Assembly: GCF_002858745.1 (NCBI RefSeq)
Contig: NZ_PJRO01000014.1
Coordinates: 1-64,000 of the forward strand
Direction: 5' to 3'
DNA length: 64,000 nt
Source: Mesorhizobium loti
Lineage (GTDB): Bacteria > Pseudomonadota > Alphaproteobacteria > Rhizobiales > Rhizobiaceae
Shown here: piece after piece, positions 41,119 to 49,059 of the stretch
Numbering within the stretch: position 1 is the stretch's first letter
Layout: each line of letters opens with the position of its first letter
The notes under the pieces: generated by a model
Seen by the model: the letters and a program-made list of their open reading frames with translations, nothing else
What the model was told of the DNA's origin: nothing
The model's database searches: none
Position numbers and translations under genes: made by a program

Positions 41119-41291
41119 GCCCTGACCCGTATGATTAACAATGCCCGTAAACGAATGGTTACCGTTCGGAAAATTCTTTAGGAATTTGTTTTCCATAGAG
41201 TTCCGAAAATCAGGGGGAACACGGGCGACGCAGGAGCCTCGCAAGGCCAGCGAGGCGATAGTGCAGTGTGCGTTGGCAGGAGTACCGAATC

Positions 41292-41669
41292 ATGAAGTCA
41301 CGCGAGAACCTCGTTCGGCTGAAGCAATTTCAGGTGAATGAGAAACGCCGGCAGCTTCTGCAGCTGGACATGATGATCGCCGAATTCGAGCGCATGGCTG
41401 GAGAACTGGAGTTCCAGATCACCGCCGAGGAAAAGAAAGCCGGCATCACCGACATCAATCACTTCGCCTATCCGACCTTCGCCAAGGCAGCGCGGCTGCG
41501 GCGCGACAATCTAAGGAATTCGCAAGCGGATCTCGCTCAACAGCGCAGCGCCGCCGAAGCGCTGCTTAACGAAGCCGAGACCGAACTGGCGAAGGCGGAA
41601 ATGCTGGAATCACGTGATTCGCGGGTGCGTGAGCCCGAAACCAGCGGTCGCAGCGCAATGATCGGCTGA
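41292..41669 (+). CDS. FliJ-like flagellar export chaperone/coiled-coil protein
   Basis: A 125-residue, almost wholly alpha-helical charged protein (MKSRENLVRLKQFQVNEKRR, then LLQLDMMIAEFERMAGELEF and QADLAQQRSAAEALLNEAET). The size, heptads and position next to ctrA match FliJ, the soluble stalk-like component of the flagellar type III export ATPase complex in Alphaproteobacteria. No fliI is adjacent. The ATG at 41292 is preceded by GCAGGAG; an earlier start at 41268 would add eight residues. The divergent ctrA promoter region could drive it in a cell-cycle-dependent way. Confidence 0.75.
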   Translation: MKSRENLVRLKQFQVNEKRRQLLQLDMMIAEFERMAGELEFQITAEEKKAGITDINHFAYPTFAKAARLRRDNLRNSQADLAQQRSAAEALLNEAETELAKAEMLESRDSRVREPETSGRSAMIG

Positions 41670-41730
41670 TCAGGCGATCACCATTCCCGATTGTACGACT
41701 TCGATCTGGCAAGCCGGCCTCTGACATCGA

Positions 41731-42129
41731 TCAGCGGGCTGTTGCCTGCTTGCCGTTTTCTTCCGCCACGAGACGCGCGCTTCTGATATCGGGCACGTGC
41801 AGTTCCGACCACGTGCGGATCTGGTCGAGTAAACGGGCAAGGTCATGCCCCAGGGCCGTTAACTCATATTCCACACGCGGCGGAATGACCGGAAAAATCT
41901 CGCGCTGAACAAGCCCATCTCGTTCCAGCGTTCGTAGCGTCTGGGTCAGCATCTTGGGCGTTATACCTTCCAGCTTCCGCGCCAGCTCGCCATGACGCAT
42001 GCGGCCACGCCGCAATGCGCCAACGGTGAGATAGACCCATTTGCTCGACAACATCTCCAGGACAGCGTGCGACGGACAGGTCCGCCGGAACGCGTCGTAG
42101 CCATAGGGTTCGCGCTCATCGCTATACAT
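41731..42129 (-). CDS. HxlR family transcriptional regulator
   Basis: A 132-residue winged-helix regulator with the family pattern CPSHAVLEMLSSKWVYLTVG, LRRGRMRHGELARKLEGITP, KMLTQTLRTLERDGLVQREI and RVEYELTALGHDLARLLDQI. A Cys in CPSHAVLE is at the usual N-terminal redox position. HxlR proteins often sense electrophiles or quinones and control a divergent reductase; here the divergent gene is a quinone-oxidoreductase-like enzyme. The ATG at 42129 gives the normal length; the longer frame through 42330 runs into the divergent gene and is rejected. Confidence 0.9.
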   Translation of the reverse strand: MYSDEREPYGYDAFRRTCPSHAVLEMLSSKWVYLTVGALRRGRMRHGELARKLEGITPKMLTQTLRTLERDGLVQREIFPVIPPRVEYELTALGHDLARLLDQIRTWSELHVPDIRSARLVAEENGKQATAR

Positions 42130-42151
42130 GGGGTGCCTATATATCAAAAAG

Positions 42152-42193
42152 GTACGTACTAGACAATGGATAGGCACTATCTTTTGTATAGTG
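42152..42193. promoter_or_regulatory. Divergent HxlR/oxidoreductase promoter with two palindromes
   Basis: The 85-base gap contains the perfect palindrome GTACGTAC (42152-42159) and an inverted repeat CACTAT-N7-ATAGTG (42175-42193). HxlR dimers bind short dyads of this kind between divergent genes, so these are the best operator candidates. Confidence 0.5.
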
Positions 42194-42214
42194 TCATTCA
42201 AACAGGAGATACCC

Positions 42215-43141
42215 ATGCGTGCCATTGTCCAGACCAGCGTCGGCGGCCCGGAGGTACTGACCCTTGCGGATCGGCTTGAACCGATCCTGAACAAAGGAGA
42301 AGTGCTCGTGCGGGTGCATGCGGCAGGCATAAACCCGGTGGATACAGCCGTCCGCAGCGGCGCTTATCCACTGCTTGGCGAACCACCGTTCACGGTCGGC
42401 TGGGATATCTCCGGCGTCATCGAGAAACTTGGTCCTGATACGGCTGGTTTTGCAGTGGGGGATGAAGTGTTCGGTATGCCGCGATTCCCCAAAGAGGCCG
42501 CGGCCTATGCCGAGCTTGTGGCAGCTCCAGCCGATGAGTTCGTCCTGAAACCAAAAGGAATCGACCATGTCCATGCTGGCGCCCTCCCCTTAGCGGGGCT
42601 GACGGCATGGCAGGCGCTGGTGGGAGCGGCGCAAATCAGGGCGGGCCAACGCGTTCTCATTCAAGCCGCCGCGGGCGGCGTCGGGCATCTCGCCGTTCAG
42701 ATCGCGAAGGCCCGCGGCGCCTATGTCGTGGCAACCGCCAGCCCCTCCAAACTTAACTTTGTTCGCGGTCTTGGCGCCGATGAGGTCGTCGACTACACGA
42801 CAACAAGTTTTTCCGACGTCGCGTCCGACATCGATATCGTGCTGGAGCCAATTGGCGGCGACAACGCGGAACGATCACTCAAAACCCTGAAAGACAGCGG
42901 CACGCTGGTCTCGCTGCTCGGAATTTCCGACAAAGCCAAGACCGACGCCAAGGCGCGCGGTATTCACCACGCACATATTTCAGTTGTTCCAGATCAGGCC
43001 GTCTTGCGGGAACTGGCCAAGCTCATCGATGCGGGCAGGCTCGCCGTGCATGTCGCCAGGACATTCCCGCTGGCGGAAGCCGGCGCGGCTCATGCGTTTC
43101 TGGCGACCAGACCCGCAGGCAAGATCGCACTCGACGTATGA
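42215..43141 (+). CDS. NAD(P)-dependent quinone oxidoreductase / zeta-crystallin-like medium-chain dehydrogenase
   Basis: A 308-residue enzyme of the medium-chain dehydrogenase superfamily, zinc-free quinone reductase branch. Landmarks are the GroES-like N-terminal domain (VLVRVHAAGINPVDTAVRSG), then the NADPH site QRVLIQAAAGGVGHLAVQIA with the AxxGGxG fingerprint, and the C-terminal HAFLATRPAGKIALDV. No zinc-ligand cysteines are present. AGGAG lies 7 bases before the ATG at 42215. It is divergent from the HxlR regulator and probably induced by quinones or reactive electrophiles. A hairpin terminator shared with sciP follows. Confidence 0.92.
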   Translation: MRAIVQTSVGGPEVLTLADRLEPILNKGEVLVRVHAAGINPVDTAVRSGAYPLLGEPPFTVGWDISGVIEKLGPDTAGFAVGDEVFGMPRFPKEAAAYAELVAAPADEFVLKPKGIDHVHAGALPLAGLTAWQALVGAAQIRAGQRVLIQAAAGGVGHLAVQIAKARGAYVVATASPSKLNFVRGLGADEVVDYTTTSFSDVASDIDIVLEPIGGDNAERSLKTLKDSGTLVSLLGISDKAKTDAKARGIHHAHISVVPDQAVLRELAKLIDAGRLAVHVARTFPLAEAGAAHAFLATRPAGKIALDV

Positions 43142-43167
43142 AGCAGCGAAAAAAGCCGCATCAAACG

Positions 43168-43192
43168 AAAAGGCGCGGTATCCGCGCCTTTT
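43168..43192. terminator. Bidirectional terminator between the oxidoreductase gene and sciP
   Basis: A near-perfect hairpin AAAAGGCGCGG-TAT-CCGCGCCTTTT has A4 on one side and T4 on the other, so it can end both convergent transcripts (stops at 43141 and 43213). Confidence 0.85.
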
Positions 43193-43212
43193 CCATCCTT
43201 CGAACCAGATCG

Positions 43213-43488
43213 TCAGTGCCGGTATTGCTGAATGCGCGTGGTGCGCAGCCCGGCCAGGCCATACTCGTCGATGGAGGCCTGCCAGGAAAGAAACTCTTCC
43301 GTGGTAAGTTTGTAGCGCTGACAAGCTTCGTCGAGGCTGAGCAACCCGCCCCGCACCGCAGCAACCACTTCCGCCTTGCGCCGAATAACCCAACGACGGG
43401 TGTTCGTCGGCGGCAGATCGGCAATCGTAAGAGGGCTGCCGTCAGGCCCTATAACATATTTGACTCGCGGTCTAACCAGATCGGTCAT
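43213..43488 (-). CDS. sciP: CtrA inhibitor SciP (DUF1153)
   Basis: A 91-residue helix-turn-helix protein that is almost invariant across Alphaproteobacteria: VKYVIGPDGSPLTIADLPP, RRWVIRRKAEVVAAVRGGLL, SLDEACQRYKLTTEEFLSWQ and GLAGLRTTRIQQYRH. In Caulobacter SciP binds CtrA and blocks its activation of target promoters in late cell cycle. AGAGAG precedes the ATG by 5-6 bases. Upstream is a CtrA-like box (43545-43559), consistent with the CtrA-SciP feedback known in Caulobacter. It is 2.4 kb from ctrA, separated by the FliJ-like and the HxlR/oxidoreductase genes. Confidence 0.95.
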   Translation of the reverse strand: MTDLVRPRVKYVIGPDGSPLTIADLPPTNTRRWVIRRKAEVVAAVRGGLLSLDEACQRYKLTTEEFLSWQASIDEYGLAGLRTTRIQQYRH

Positions 43489-43544
43489 CGTACTCTCTAC
43501 TGAAAACTCACAGAACCAATCCCTGCCACAGTACCGCCACAGCT

Positions 43545-43559
43545 TTAAAAATTGCCTAA
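43545..43559. promoter_or_regulatory. CtrA-like box upstream of sciP
   Basis: TTAA-AAATTGC-CTAA matches 7 of 8 positions of TTAA-N7-TTAA and lies 57-71 bases upstream of the sciP start. The rest of the 322-base gap (43489-43810), which also holds the mnmA promoter, shows no gene. Confidence 0.4.
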
Positions 43560-43810
43560 GCGGTTACTCATGGATAAGTAATGTTCGTGAACGTCACGTT
43601 AGGCTTTTCGTAAGCTTTTGAAACAATTGCCCGGCTCTTGCGTCAGACGCGCCAGATTCTATCCGGCATTTGCATCCGGCTGGACCAGACGCTTTGAACA
43701 AATGACGGTAATCAAAGAACCACCAGACACTCCCGCTTGTGCTGGCGCATGCGGAACCTATGCCCTATATAGTCGGGGCCGTTTGTTAGCGGCTGGATTT
43801 CGGAACTGAC

Positions 43811-45004
43811 ATGATGAACAGCCTGGACCTTCCCGGACGCCCAGAAGACACGCGTGTTGTCGTTGCCATGTCTGGCGGCGTCGATTCCTCGGTCGTTGCC
43901 GGTCTCCTCAAACGCGAAGGCTATGATGTTGTTGGCGTCACCCTGCAGCTTTACGATCATGGTGCGGCCACCCATCGCGCCGGCTCCTGCTGCGCAGGCC
44001 AGGATATCGAGGATGCACGCCGGGTCTCGGAGACCCTTGGCATCCCTCACTACGTGCTCGATTATGAAGAGCGGTTCCGCAAGGCGGTAATCGATCCATT
44101 CGCCGAGAGCTATGTTGCCGGCGAAACACCGATCCCGTGCGTCTCATGCAACCAGACCGTCAAGTTCGCCGATCTTCTGGCGACCGCCCAGGATCTTGGC
44201 GCAGATGCGCTGGCGACAGGTCATTATATCCGTTCCGGGGCCAATGGTGCCCATCGCGCACTTTATCGACCGGTCGATGCCGACCGCGACCAGAGCTACT
44301 TCCTGTTCGCTACCACACAGGCGCAGATCGACTATCTGCGCTTTCCGCTCGGTGGCCTGCCGAAGCCGGAAGTGCGGGCGATGGCTGAACAGATGGGTCT
44401 CGTGGTTGCCACCAAGCAGGACAGTCAGGACATCTGCTTCGTGCCGCAGGGCAAATATTCCGACGTGATCGCCAAGTTGAAGCCAACAGCTGCCAATCCT
44501 GGCGACATCGTTCACATCGATGGCCGGGTACTCGGCCGGCATGACGGTATCCTGCGCTATACCATCGGCCAGCGCCGCGGCATCGGCGTCGCGTCCGGCG
44601 AGCCACTCTATGTCGTTCATCTCGACGCCGATCGTTCCAGGGTCATCGTCGGTCCGCGCGAGGCACTGGAAACGCACAAGATCTATCTGCGGTCCATGAA
44701 CTGGCTGGGCGACGGTGCCCTTGCCGGCATTCCCGCCAGCGGCCTCGAACTGTTCGCCAAGGTGCGCTCGACACGCCCGCCGCGGCCTGCAGTTCTGCAC
44801 CATCGTGGCGGCAGCACTTGGGTCGAACTTGTGGATGGCGAGTCCGGCATCGCGCCGGGTCAAGCCTGCGTGCTTTATTCCGATGACGGCAATGAGGCCC
44901 GCGTCTTTGGCGGCGGCTTTATCGAGCGGTCGGAGCGTGGTGCCGAAGCTGAAGCGATGCTGAAGCGCCTGACCGGGAAGCCTTCGGCTATCGCCGCCGA
45001 ATAA
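43811..45004 (+). CDS. mnmA: tRNA-specific 2-thiouridylase MnmA
   Basis: A 397-residue tRNA-modifying enzyme that puts the 2-thio group on U34 of Lys, Glu and Gln tRNAs using ATP and a persulfide relay. The PP-loop is VAMSGGVDSSVVAGLLKREG near residue 17. The two catalytic cysteines lie in ETPIPCVSCNQTVKFADLL (about residue 114) and QDSQDICFVPQGKYSDV (about residue 215). The C-terminal beta-barrel follows, with GRHDGILRYTIGQRRGIGVA. The ATG-ATG at 43811 is chosen; the ribosome binding site is weak. It is monocistronic and convergent with the Gfo/Idh gene. Confidence 0.96.
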   Translation: MMNSLDLPGRPEDTRVVVAMSGGVDSSVVAGLLKREGYDVVGVTLQLYDHGAATHRAGSCCAGQDIEDARRVSETLGIPHYVLDYEERFRKAVIDPFAESYVAGETPIPCVSCNQTVKFADLLATAQDLGADALATGHYIRSGANGAHRALYRPVDADRDQSYFLFATTQAQIDYLRFPLGGLPKPEVRAMAEQMGLVVATKQDSQDICFVPQGKYSDVIAKLKPTAANPGDIVHIDGRVLGRHDGILRYTIGQRRGIGVASGEPLYVVHLDADRSRVIVGPREALETHKIYLRSMNWLGDGALAGIPASGLELFAKVRSTRPPRPAVLHHRGGSTWVELVDGESGIAPGQACVLYSDDGNEARVFGGGFIERSERGAEAEAMLKRLTGKPSAIAAE

Positions 45005-45035
45005 GAGCGCCGGCCTCAAGCTCTTTTCGAGGATA

Positions 45036-46001
45036 TCAGCCGGCGATACGGCCGTGGGCGACCGTGCCTGCGGTCAGGATGCGCAATACCCGGATCGCTT
45101 CTTCCCCGTCCGTGCGCGGCTCGGCGCGTGTTTCAATGCACTCGAGGAAGTGCTGCAGTTCGCGCGTCAACGGCATTCCCTGTTCGACTGCGACATAGGT
45201 CGGCTCGTTACTGGTGGCGGCCCACTGGCCGCTGTCTTGCCAAACGGCGTGATGGTAGACGGCAAGCTTTTTTTCCCAGGGTTCGACGTCGTCGAAAACC
45301 GCCATGGCCTTGTCGCCGACCACCGTCAGCCGACGCTCGCGATAAGGATTGAGCCGCGAAGCAAACAGATGGCTTCTAAGATTGTTCGGGAAGCGCATAT
45401 GCAGATGCGCGAAATCGCTGAGATGGTCGAGCAGTGCCGCCCCTTCTCCTCGTACTTCCAGTGGCTCGGTGCCTGTAAGAGCAAGGATCATCGACAGGTC
45501 GTGCGGCGCCAGATCCCATAACGCATCGTTTTCGGTATGAAATTTGCCAAGTCCGAGACGATGCGAATGGATGTAGCGGATTTCGCCAAGCTCGCCAGCG
45601 TCGACCAGTGCCTTCAGTTTCTCGAAGGCAGGATGGAAACGCAGAACGTGACCAACCATGAAAACGCGATGATTGTTCTTTGCCGCTTGAACCGAGCGCT
45701 CAGCATCCGGCACTGTCAGCGCGATCGGCTTCTCGACCAGCACGTCCTTGCCATTCTCGACGGCACGGATCGAGAGATCGGCATGGAATTGTGGCGGCAG
45801 CGCCATGACGATGGCGTCGACGTCCTCGCGCTTGAAGAGGTCGTCCGGCGCTATGGCGAGACAGTCCTGTTCGCTGGCAAAACCTTCAGCACGCGCAAGA
45901 TTGAGGTCTGAAACCGCATGGAGTGCGCCCAGCCCTTTCAGCGTCCGGATATGGTTGCTGCCCCAGTACCCGCATCCGAGGACTGCTATACGCGGTTTCA
46001 T
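45036..46001 (-). CDS. Gfo/Idh/MocA family oxidoreductase, likely a sugar-nucleotide dehydrogenase
   Basis: A 321-residue NAD(P)-dependent enzyme. The Rossmann motif is IAVLGCGYWGSNHIRTLK, the EKP motif is KDVLVEKPIALTVPDAE, and the catalytic His/Asp region LWDLAPHDLSMILALTG matches WlbA/WbpB-type UDP-GlcNAc(A) 3-dehydrogenases rather than inositol dehydrogenases. Such enzymes prepare modified sugars for surface polysaccharides, which fits the exopolysaccharide genes 2 kb away, although it lies outside the tRNA boundary. The ATG at 46001 begins the Rossmann strand; TTG at 46016 would add five residues. Confidence 0.87.
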   Translation of the reverse strand: MKPRIAVLGCGYWGSNHIRTLKGLGALHAVSDLNLARAEGFASEQDCLAIAPDDLFKREDVDAIVMALPPQFHADLSIRAVENGKDVLVEKPIALTVPDAERSVQAAKNNHRVFMVGHVLRFHPAFEKLKALVDAGELGEIRYIHSHRLGLGKFHTENDALWDLAPHDLSMILALTGTEPLEVRGEGAALLDHLSDFAHLHMRFPNNLRSHLFASRLNPYRERRLTVVGDKAMAVFDDVEPWEKKLAVYHHAVWQDSGQWAATSNEPTYVAVEQGMPLTRELQHFLECIETRAEPRTDGEEAIRVLRILTAGTVAHGRIAG

Positions 46002-46391
46002 CAAATAGGAACTCAAGCATTTCGCGCAAAAATCGTGGTTGAGACATAGCGGTGCCCTTCGCCGAACTCAACCCCGTCACCTTCGCCAGATGGATTGGTC
46101 ACATCGCCGGTGCACCGCTTTTCGATGAGCCGACACTACGAGTTCACTTGATCCGGCCCCAGTCGAAGCCTGCGGACCCACGCAGCCTCATCTGTAATTG
46201 CACTCAAAACAGCCCGCTTCATTCGGCTACCAGGCGGTCCAACAGCTTGTGCGACACGCACGCTCATTTCTCTTCTCTCTACCCTCTCCGTGCTTGACAG
46301 GATTACCACGCCCCCCTTATATCCGCGCGACCTTGGCGCTGACCTCATGGCCCACTTCGAAAGTGGCTTCCATGACTTGGCGCCGCCCGAT
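46002..46391. other. Intergenic region upstream of tRNA-Met
   Basis: About 390 bases without a credible gene; short open frames here lack protein-like sequence. It contains the divergent start region of the Gfo/Idh gene and, near its right end, the tRNA promoter at 46294-46323. Confidence 0.5.
46294..46323 (+). promoter_or_regulatory. Sigma-70 promoter of tRNA-Met
   Basis: A perfect -35 TTGACA (46294-46299) is followed after 18 bases by TATATC (46318-46323). The predicted transcript would start near 46330, about 60 bases ahead of the tRNA, which is a typical arrangement for a tRNA gene. Confidence 0.65.
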
Positions 46392-46468
46392 GGCGGGGTA
46401 GCTCAGTTGGTTAGAGCACGGGAATCATAATCCTGGGGTCGGGGGTTCAAGTCCCTCTCCCGCTACCA
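46392..46468 (+). tRNA. tRNA-Met (anticodon CAT)
   Basis: A 77-base cloverleaf with encoded CCA. The acceptor stem is GGCGGGG/TCCCGCT, the D-arm GCTC-AGTTGGTTA-GAGC, the anticodon stem CGGGA/TCCTG around loop ATCATAA (anticodon CAT), and the T-arm GGGGG-TTCAAGT-CCCTC. Elongator Met identity is likely because the acceptor lacks the unpaired first base of the initiator; tRNA-Ile2 (modified CAT) is the alternative. Its 3' end adjoins a recombinase remnant. Confidence 0.93.
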
Positions 46469-46469
46469 T

Positions 46470-46970
46470 CGCCCCCCCGACGCGAATATTCGCATGTTGG
46501 GGTAGACTTTCGGGGCTTGCATCAGCAGCGCCAATCTCCCATGCAGTTCGAGCTTGAACCCGTCGCTCTGCGGGATAACCGTTACATGCGCTATCAGCTT
46601 GTGGATTTTCTCGGCGGGTTCTCTGTTGTCCTGCGACAGACCTTGTCCAAACACGGGCCTGAAAATCAGCCACTTGCTCCTCGTATTGATGCAGCGCGGC
46701 GGGATGCAACCCAACGATCGCCTCTTCCGGCGGCGTTGAAAGCTCTGCCTCAATCGCGGTCTTTTGCGCGTGCAATTCCGTCAATTTCGGCCCAGCGACC
46801 TCCATTGTAACGCGTTCTGCTTCGTAGTCGGCCCGCAACCGATCGGTTGATCGCCGTATCACGCCGAGCTGGTTTTCAAGTTTGGCGCGACGTGCACGCT
46901 TGTCGCTTACTACTCGCCGAATCGTCTCGAGCTGCCGTTTACCGTGTCGGCCGCTCGGCGCAGCGAACAC
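46470..46970 (-). pseudogene. Serine site-specific recombinase, C-terminal remnant (5' truncated and frameshifted)
   Basis: The frame starting at 46970 reads QLETIRRVVSDKRARRAKLE and LTELHAQKTAIEAELSTPPE, then LHPAALHQYEEQVADFQARV, matching the coiled-coil C-terminal region of large serine recombinases. Near 46655 homology shifts to another frame, which continues EPAEKIHKLIAHVTVIPQSD, GFKLELHGRLALLMQ. The catalytic resolvase domain is missing. In the first frame the apparent end VAGEGLEPPTPGL is merely the antisense reading of tRNA-Met. The remnant directly abuts the tRNA 3' end, as expected for an element integrated at a tRNA gene. It is not functional. Confidence 0.75.
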
Positions 46971-47238
46971 CGGATCATCCCGACAGGCGTTGACCGTGGT
47001 GATCGCGTGCCAAGTGGGCCGTCTACGCCTTTGGGAGTAACCAAAACGGGGCTAGGCCTCAAGCTGACGAAGGGATATCCTATTATTCTTATATCGCCCC
47101 AGATGTACGTGGGCCTCATTCGATGGGGCAGTTCATCCGGCCTGGGTTGGACGCAAATGGCAACATTTGTGAGAGTTGGGGCGTGTTGAGCGCCCCCTCG
47201 TCCAGTCACATTATTTGGGTCGGCAGGGGCAACTCGTC

Positions 47239-47559
47239 ATGGACATAAAGATCGGACCAGCAAAGCGACCAGGGGTTGAGAAGACAATCTTTAAACAGCC
47301 ACTCAACCTGATCGAGGTGGACGTCAACGGCGATGAGGTCCAACTGTGTTTTTGCGCCGGCTGCCTTTACGACGACAAATCTCTCTACCGCTACACGATG
47401 CGGTTTTCGCGCAGTGAGATGTTGGAATTGCTCGCGGACGATCGTCGTTCGCATCAACGGATTCCCGCAAAGGAAGCTAACGGAGCATTGGCGGCACCCC
47501 AACGCTCGGCAGCCAAGCGGTCACCTAGGTCTTTACCGGGGCCGTCTCTTCCTCGGTAG
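47239..47559 (+). CDS. Hypothetical protein
   Basis: A 106-residue open frame with no family I can name. It has a hydrophobic/acidic core (LNLIEVDVNGDEVQLCFCAG), a Cys cluster C-x-C-x2-C followed by LYDDKSLYRYTMRFSRSEML, and a basic Ser/Pro/Arg-rich C-terminus that may be non-native sequence. The ATG at 47239 has a weak GGCAGGGG site upstream. It lies in the stretch between the recombinase remnant and the polysaccharide genes, where coding density is low, so it may be an island gene or a decayed one. Confidence 0.4.
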   Translation: MDIKIGPAKRPGVEKTIFKQPLNLIEVDVNGDEVQLCFCAGCLYDDKSLYRYTMRFSRSEMLELLADDRRSHQRIPAKEANGALAAPQRSAAKRSPRSLPGPSLPR

Positions 47560-47759
47560 GCCGACGGGCGCAACTGAACTATCCGATAAGCTTAGTACCA
47601 AACTGTCCTTTTTGGCGACCCTCTTGCCACGCAGTTCTGTTGACAAAAAAAGCCGCCGATCGATAGGTTTTTGGCGATCAAACTGAAACTTACGACGATT
47701 TTCCCGATACGGTCTGTGTATTGGATGAAAGCCGCCGACAGTCCGAGGACTGCAATCGG

Positions 47760-48929
47760 GTGAACGGTTTGCTGGGTATCGAAAAGCCGCAAGGTCCACA
47801 AGACGAACCGGCAAGAGTGCGACCGGCCCGCTCGGTGCCTCTCGCGGCTCCAGCCGCTAAACGCTCGCTTTTTGAAAACTCCCTATCGATATTGAACAGA
47901 ACTGGGGCTTGGCACATTGCCAAGGACCTTTGTCAGGAGTTCGTGCCAGAACACGCTCAGGTTCGGTACTGGCGCCTTGGTGGCAATGCTCCCGAGGGAC
48001 TGGCCCGCAAGATCGCCGCCCGGTTGATGATGATGGAAATCAACTGGCTTAAAGACAGTCGACGATGTTTGATCGGCTCCAAGGCCACCAAGGAGACCAC
48101 TCGGGTCTTTCTCGATCCACTGTTTGTATTGAGGTCGGAACTGGCTGAAGGGGATATCGTCCTTTGCCATGACGTCGGCCCTTTGAGTCACAGCGACCTT
48201 TATGATGCCGTGACCGTCGAGAATTATCGCATTGCGTATGAGAAAATCCGCAGGCACCGGCCGGCCATTGTTTTCGTCAGCGACTGGTCAAAAAACAGTT
48301 TCATCTCAATCCACGGTTTGAACTTCCGGTTCTTGACCACGATTCCACTGTACGTGCGCGCGGGCCTGTTTGAAGGCTCTCTCGAGGCGCTTCCTGGGCT
48401 CGACGGTGTCTTCTTCTTGACGGTCGGTGCCTTCGAAACCCGCAAGAACCAGATCGCTGCGCTTAAGGCGTATCGGGACGGTGGGTTCTATCAGCAGGGC
48501 GTCAAATACGTCCTATGCGGATCGCGCGGCGAGGGCCGCGACAAGATCATGGAGTTCGCGAAATCGGTGCCCGGCGTCGTAGTGCCGGGATATGTCCCGG
48601 ATAGCCAGTTGCGCTGGCTCTACACGCATGCCGAAGCGTTCGTCCTGCCAAGCCTGCTTGAAGGGTTCGGCATGCCCGCGTTGGAGGCTGCTTATATGGG
48701 CCTGTTACCCATTGTCTCCGAACAAAGTGCGTTGGTGGAAGCCGTGGAGGGTGTTTGCTTGCAAATACCGCCCAAGGACGCGGCTGCAATCGGAGGGGCT
48801 ATGCGGCACGCCCTTTCACGGACTTCAGCCGAAAAGGCGGAGACCAGCCGCAGGCTGCGGGAGGTTGCCACACGCGCGTCGAAGGAGCGCTTCTTGCAGA
48901 GGTGGAGAGAGCTTCTGCTAGCACAGTGA
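47760..48929 (+). CDS. Glycosyltransferase, GT-B fold (GT4-like)
   Basis: A 389-residue glycosyltransferase if started at GTG 47760 (GAGGA about 10 bases upstream); the frame is open from a TTG at 47721. The C-terminal nucleotide-sugar domain is clear: FFLTVGAFETRKNQIAALKA, VVVPGYVPDSQLRWLYTHAE and VLPSLLEGFGMPALEAAYMG, the last holding the EGFGxPxxE motif of family 4. The N-terminal acceptor domain begins ILNRTGAWHIAKDLCQEFVP. It is the first gene of the polysaccharide region beyond the recombinase remnant. Sugar donor unknown. Confidence 0.85.
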   Translation: MNGLLGIEKPQGPQDEPARVRPARSVPLAAPAAKRSLFENSLSILNRTGAWHIAKDLCQEFVPEHAQVRYWRLGGNAPEGLARKIAARLMMMEINWLKDSRRCLIGSKATKETTRVFLDPLFVLRSELAEGDIVLCHDVGPLSHSDLYDAVTVENYRIAYEKIRRHRPAIVFVSDWSKNSFISIHGLNFRFLTTIPLYVRAGLFEGSLEALPGLDGVFFLTVGAFETRKNQIAALKAYRDGGFYQQGVKYVLCGSRGEGRDKIMEFAKSVPGVVVPGYVPDSQLRWLYTHAEAFVLPSLLEGFGMPALEAAYMGLLPIVSEQSALVEAVEGVCLQIPPKDAAAIGGAMRHALSRTSAEKAETSRRLREVATRASKERFLQRWRELLLAQ

Positions 48930-49059
48930 GGTCGGAGGGCCGCGGCAGCAACAAGACCACTGTCGTGGATGAAACAATTGGCCCCCGCCACTTGATCATC
49001 GCCAGCGCAACGATTGGCACGAAGGGAACTCTCCGAGTGGCGTCTAGAGCGCAGTTACC

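Noticed and set aside
46425..46475. Apparent protein end VAGEGLEPPTPGL
   Set aside because: This string is the antisense translation of the tRNA-Met gene, a common annotation artefact; it is not part of the recombinase.
46482..46493. Perfect palindrome GCGAATATTCGC just after the tRNA
   Set aside because: Considered as an attachment core or terminator, but there is no T-tract and I found no second copy in the window; left as chance or unknown.
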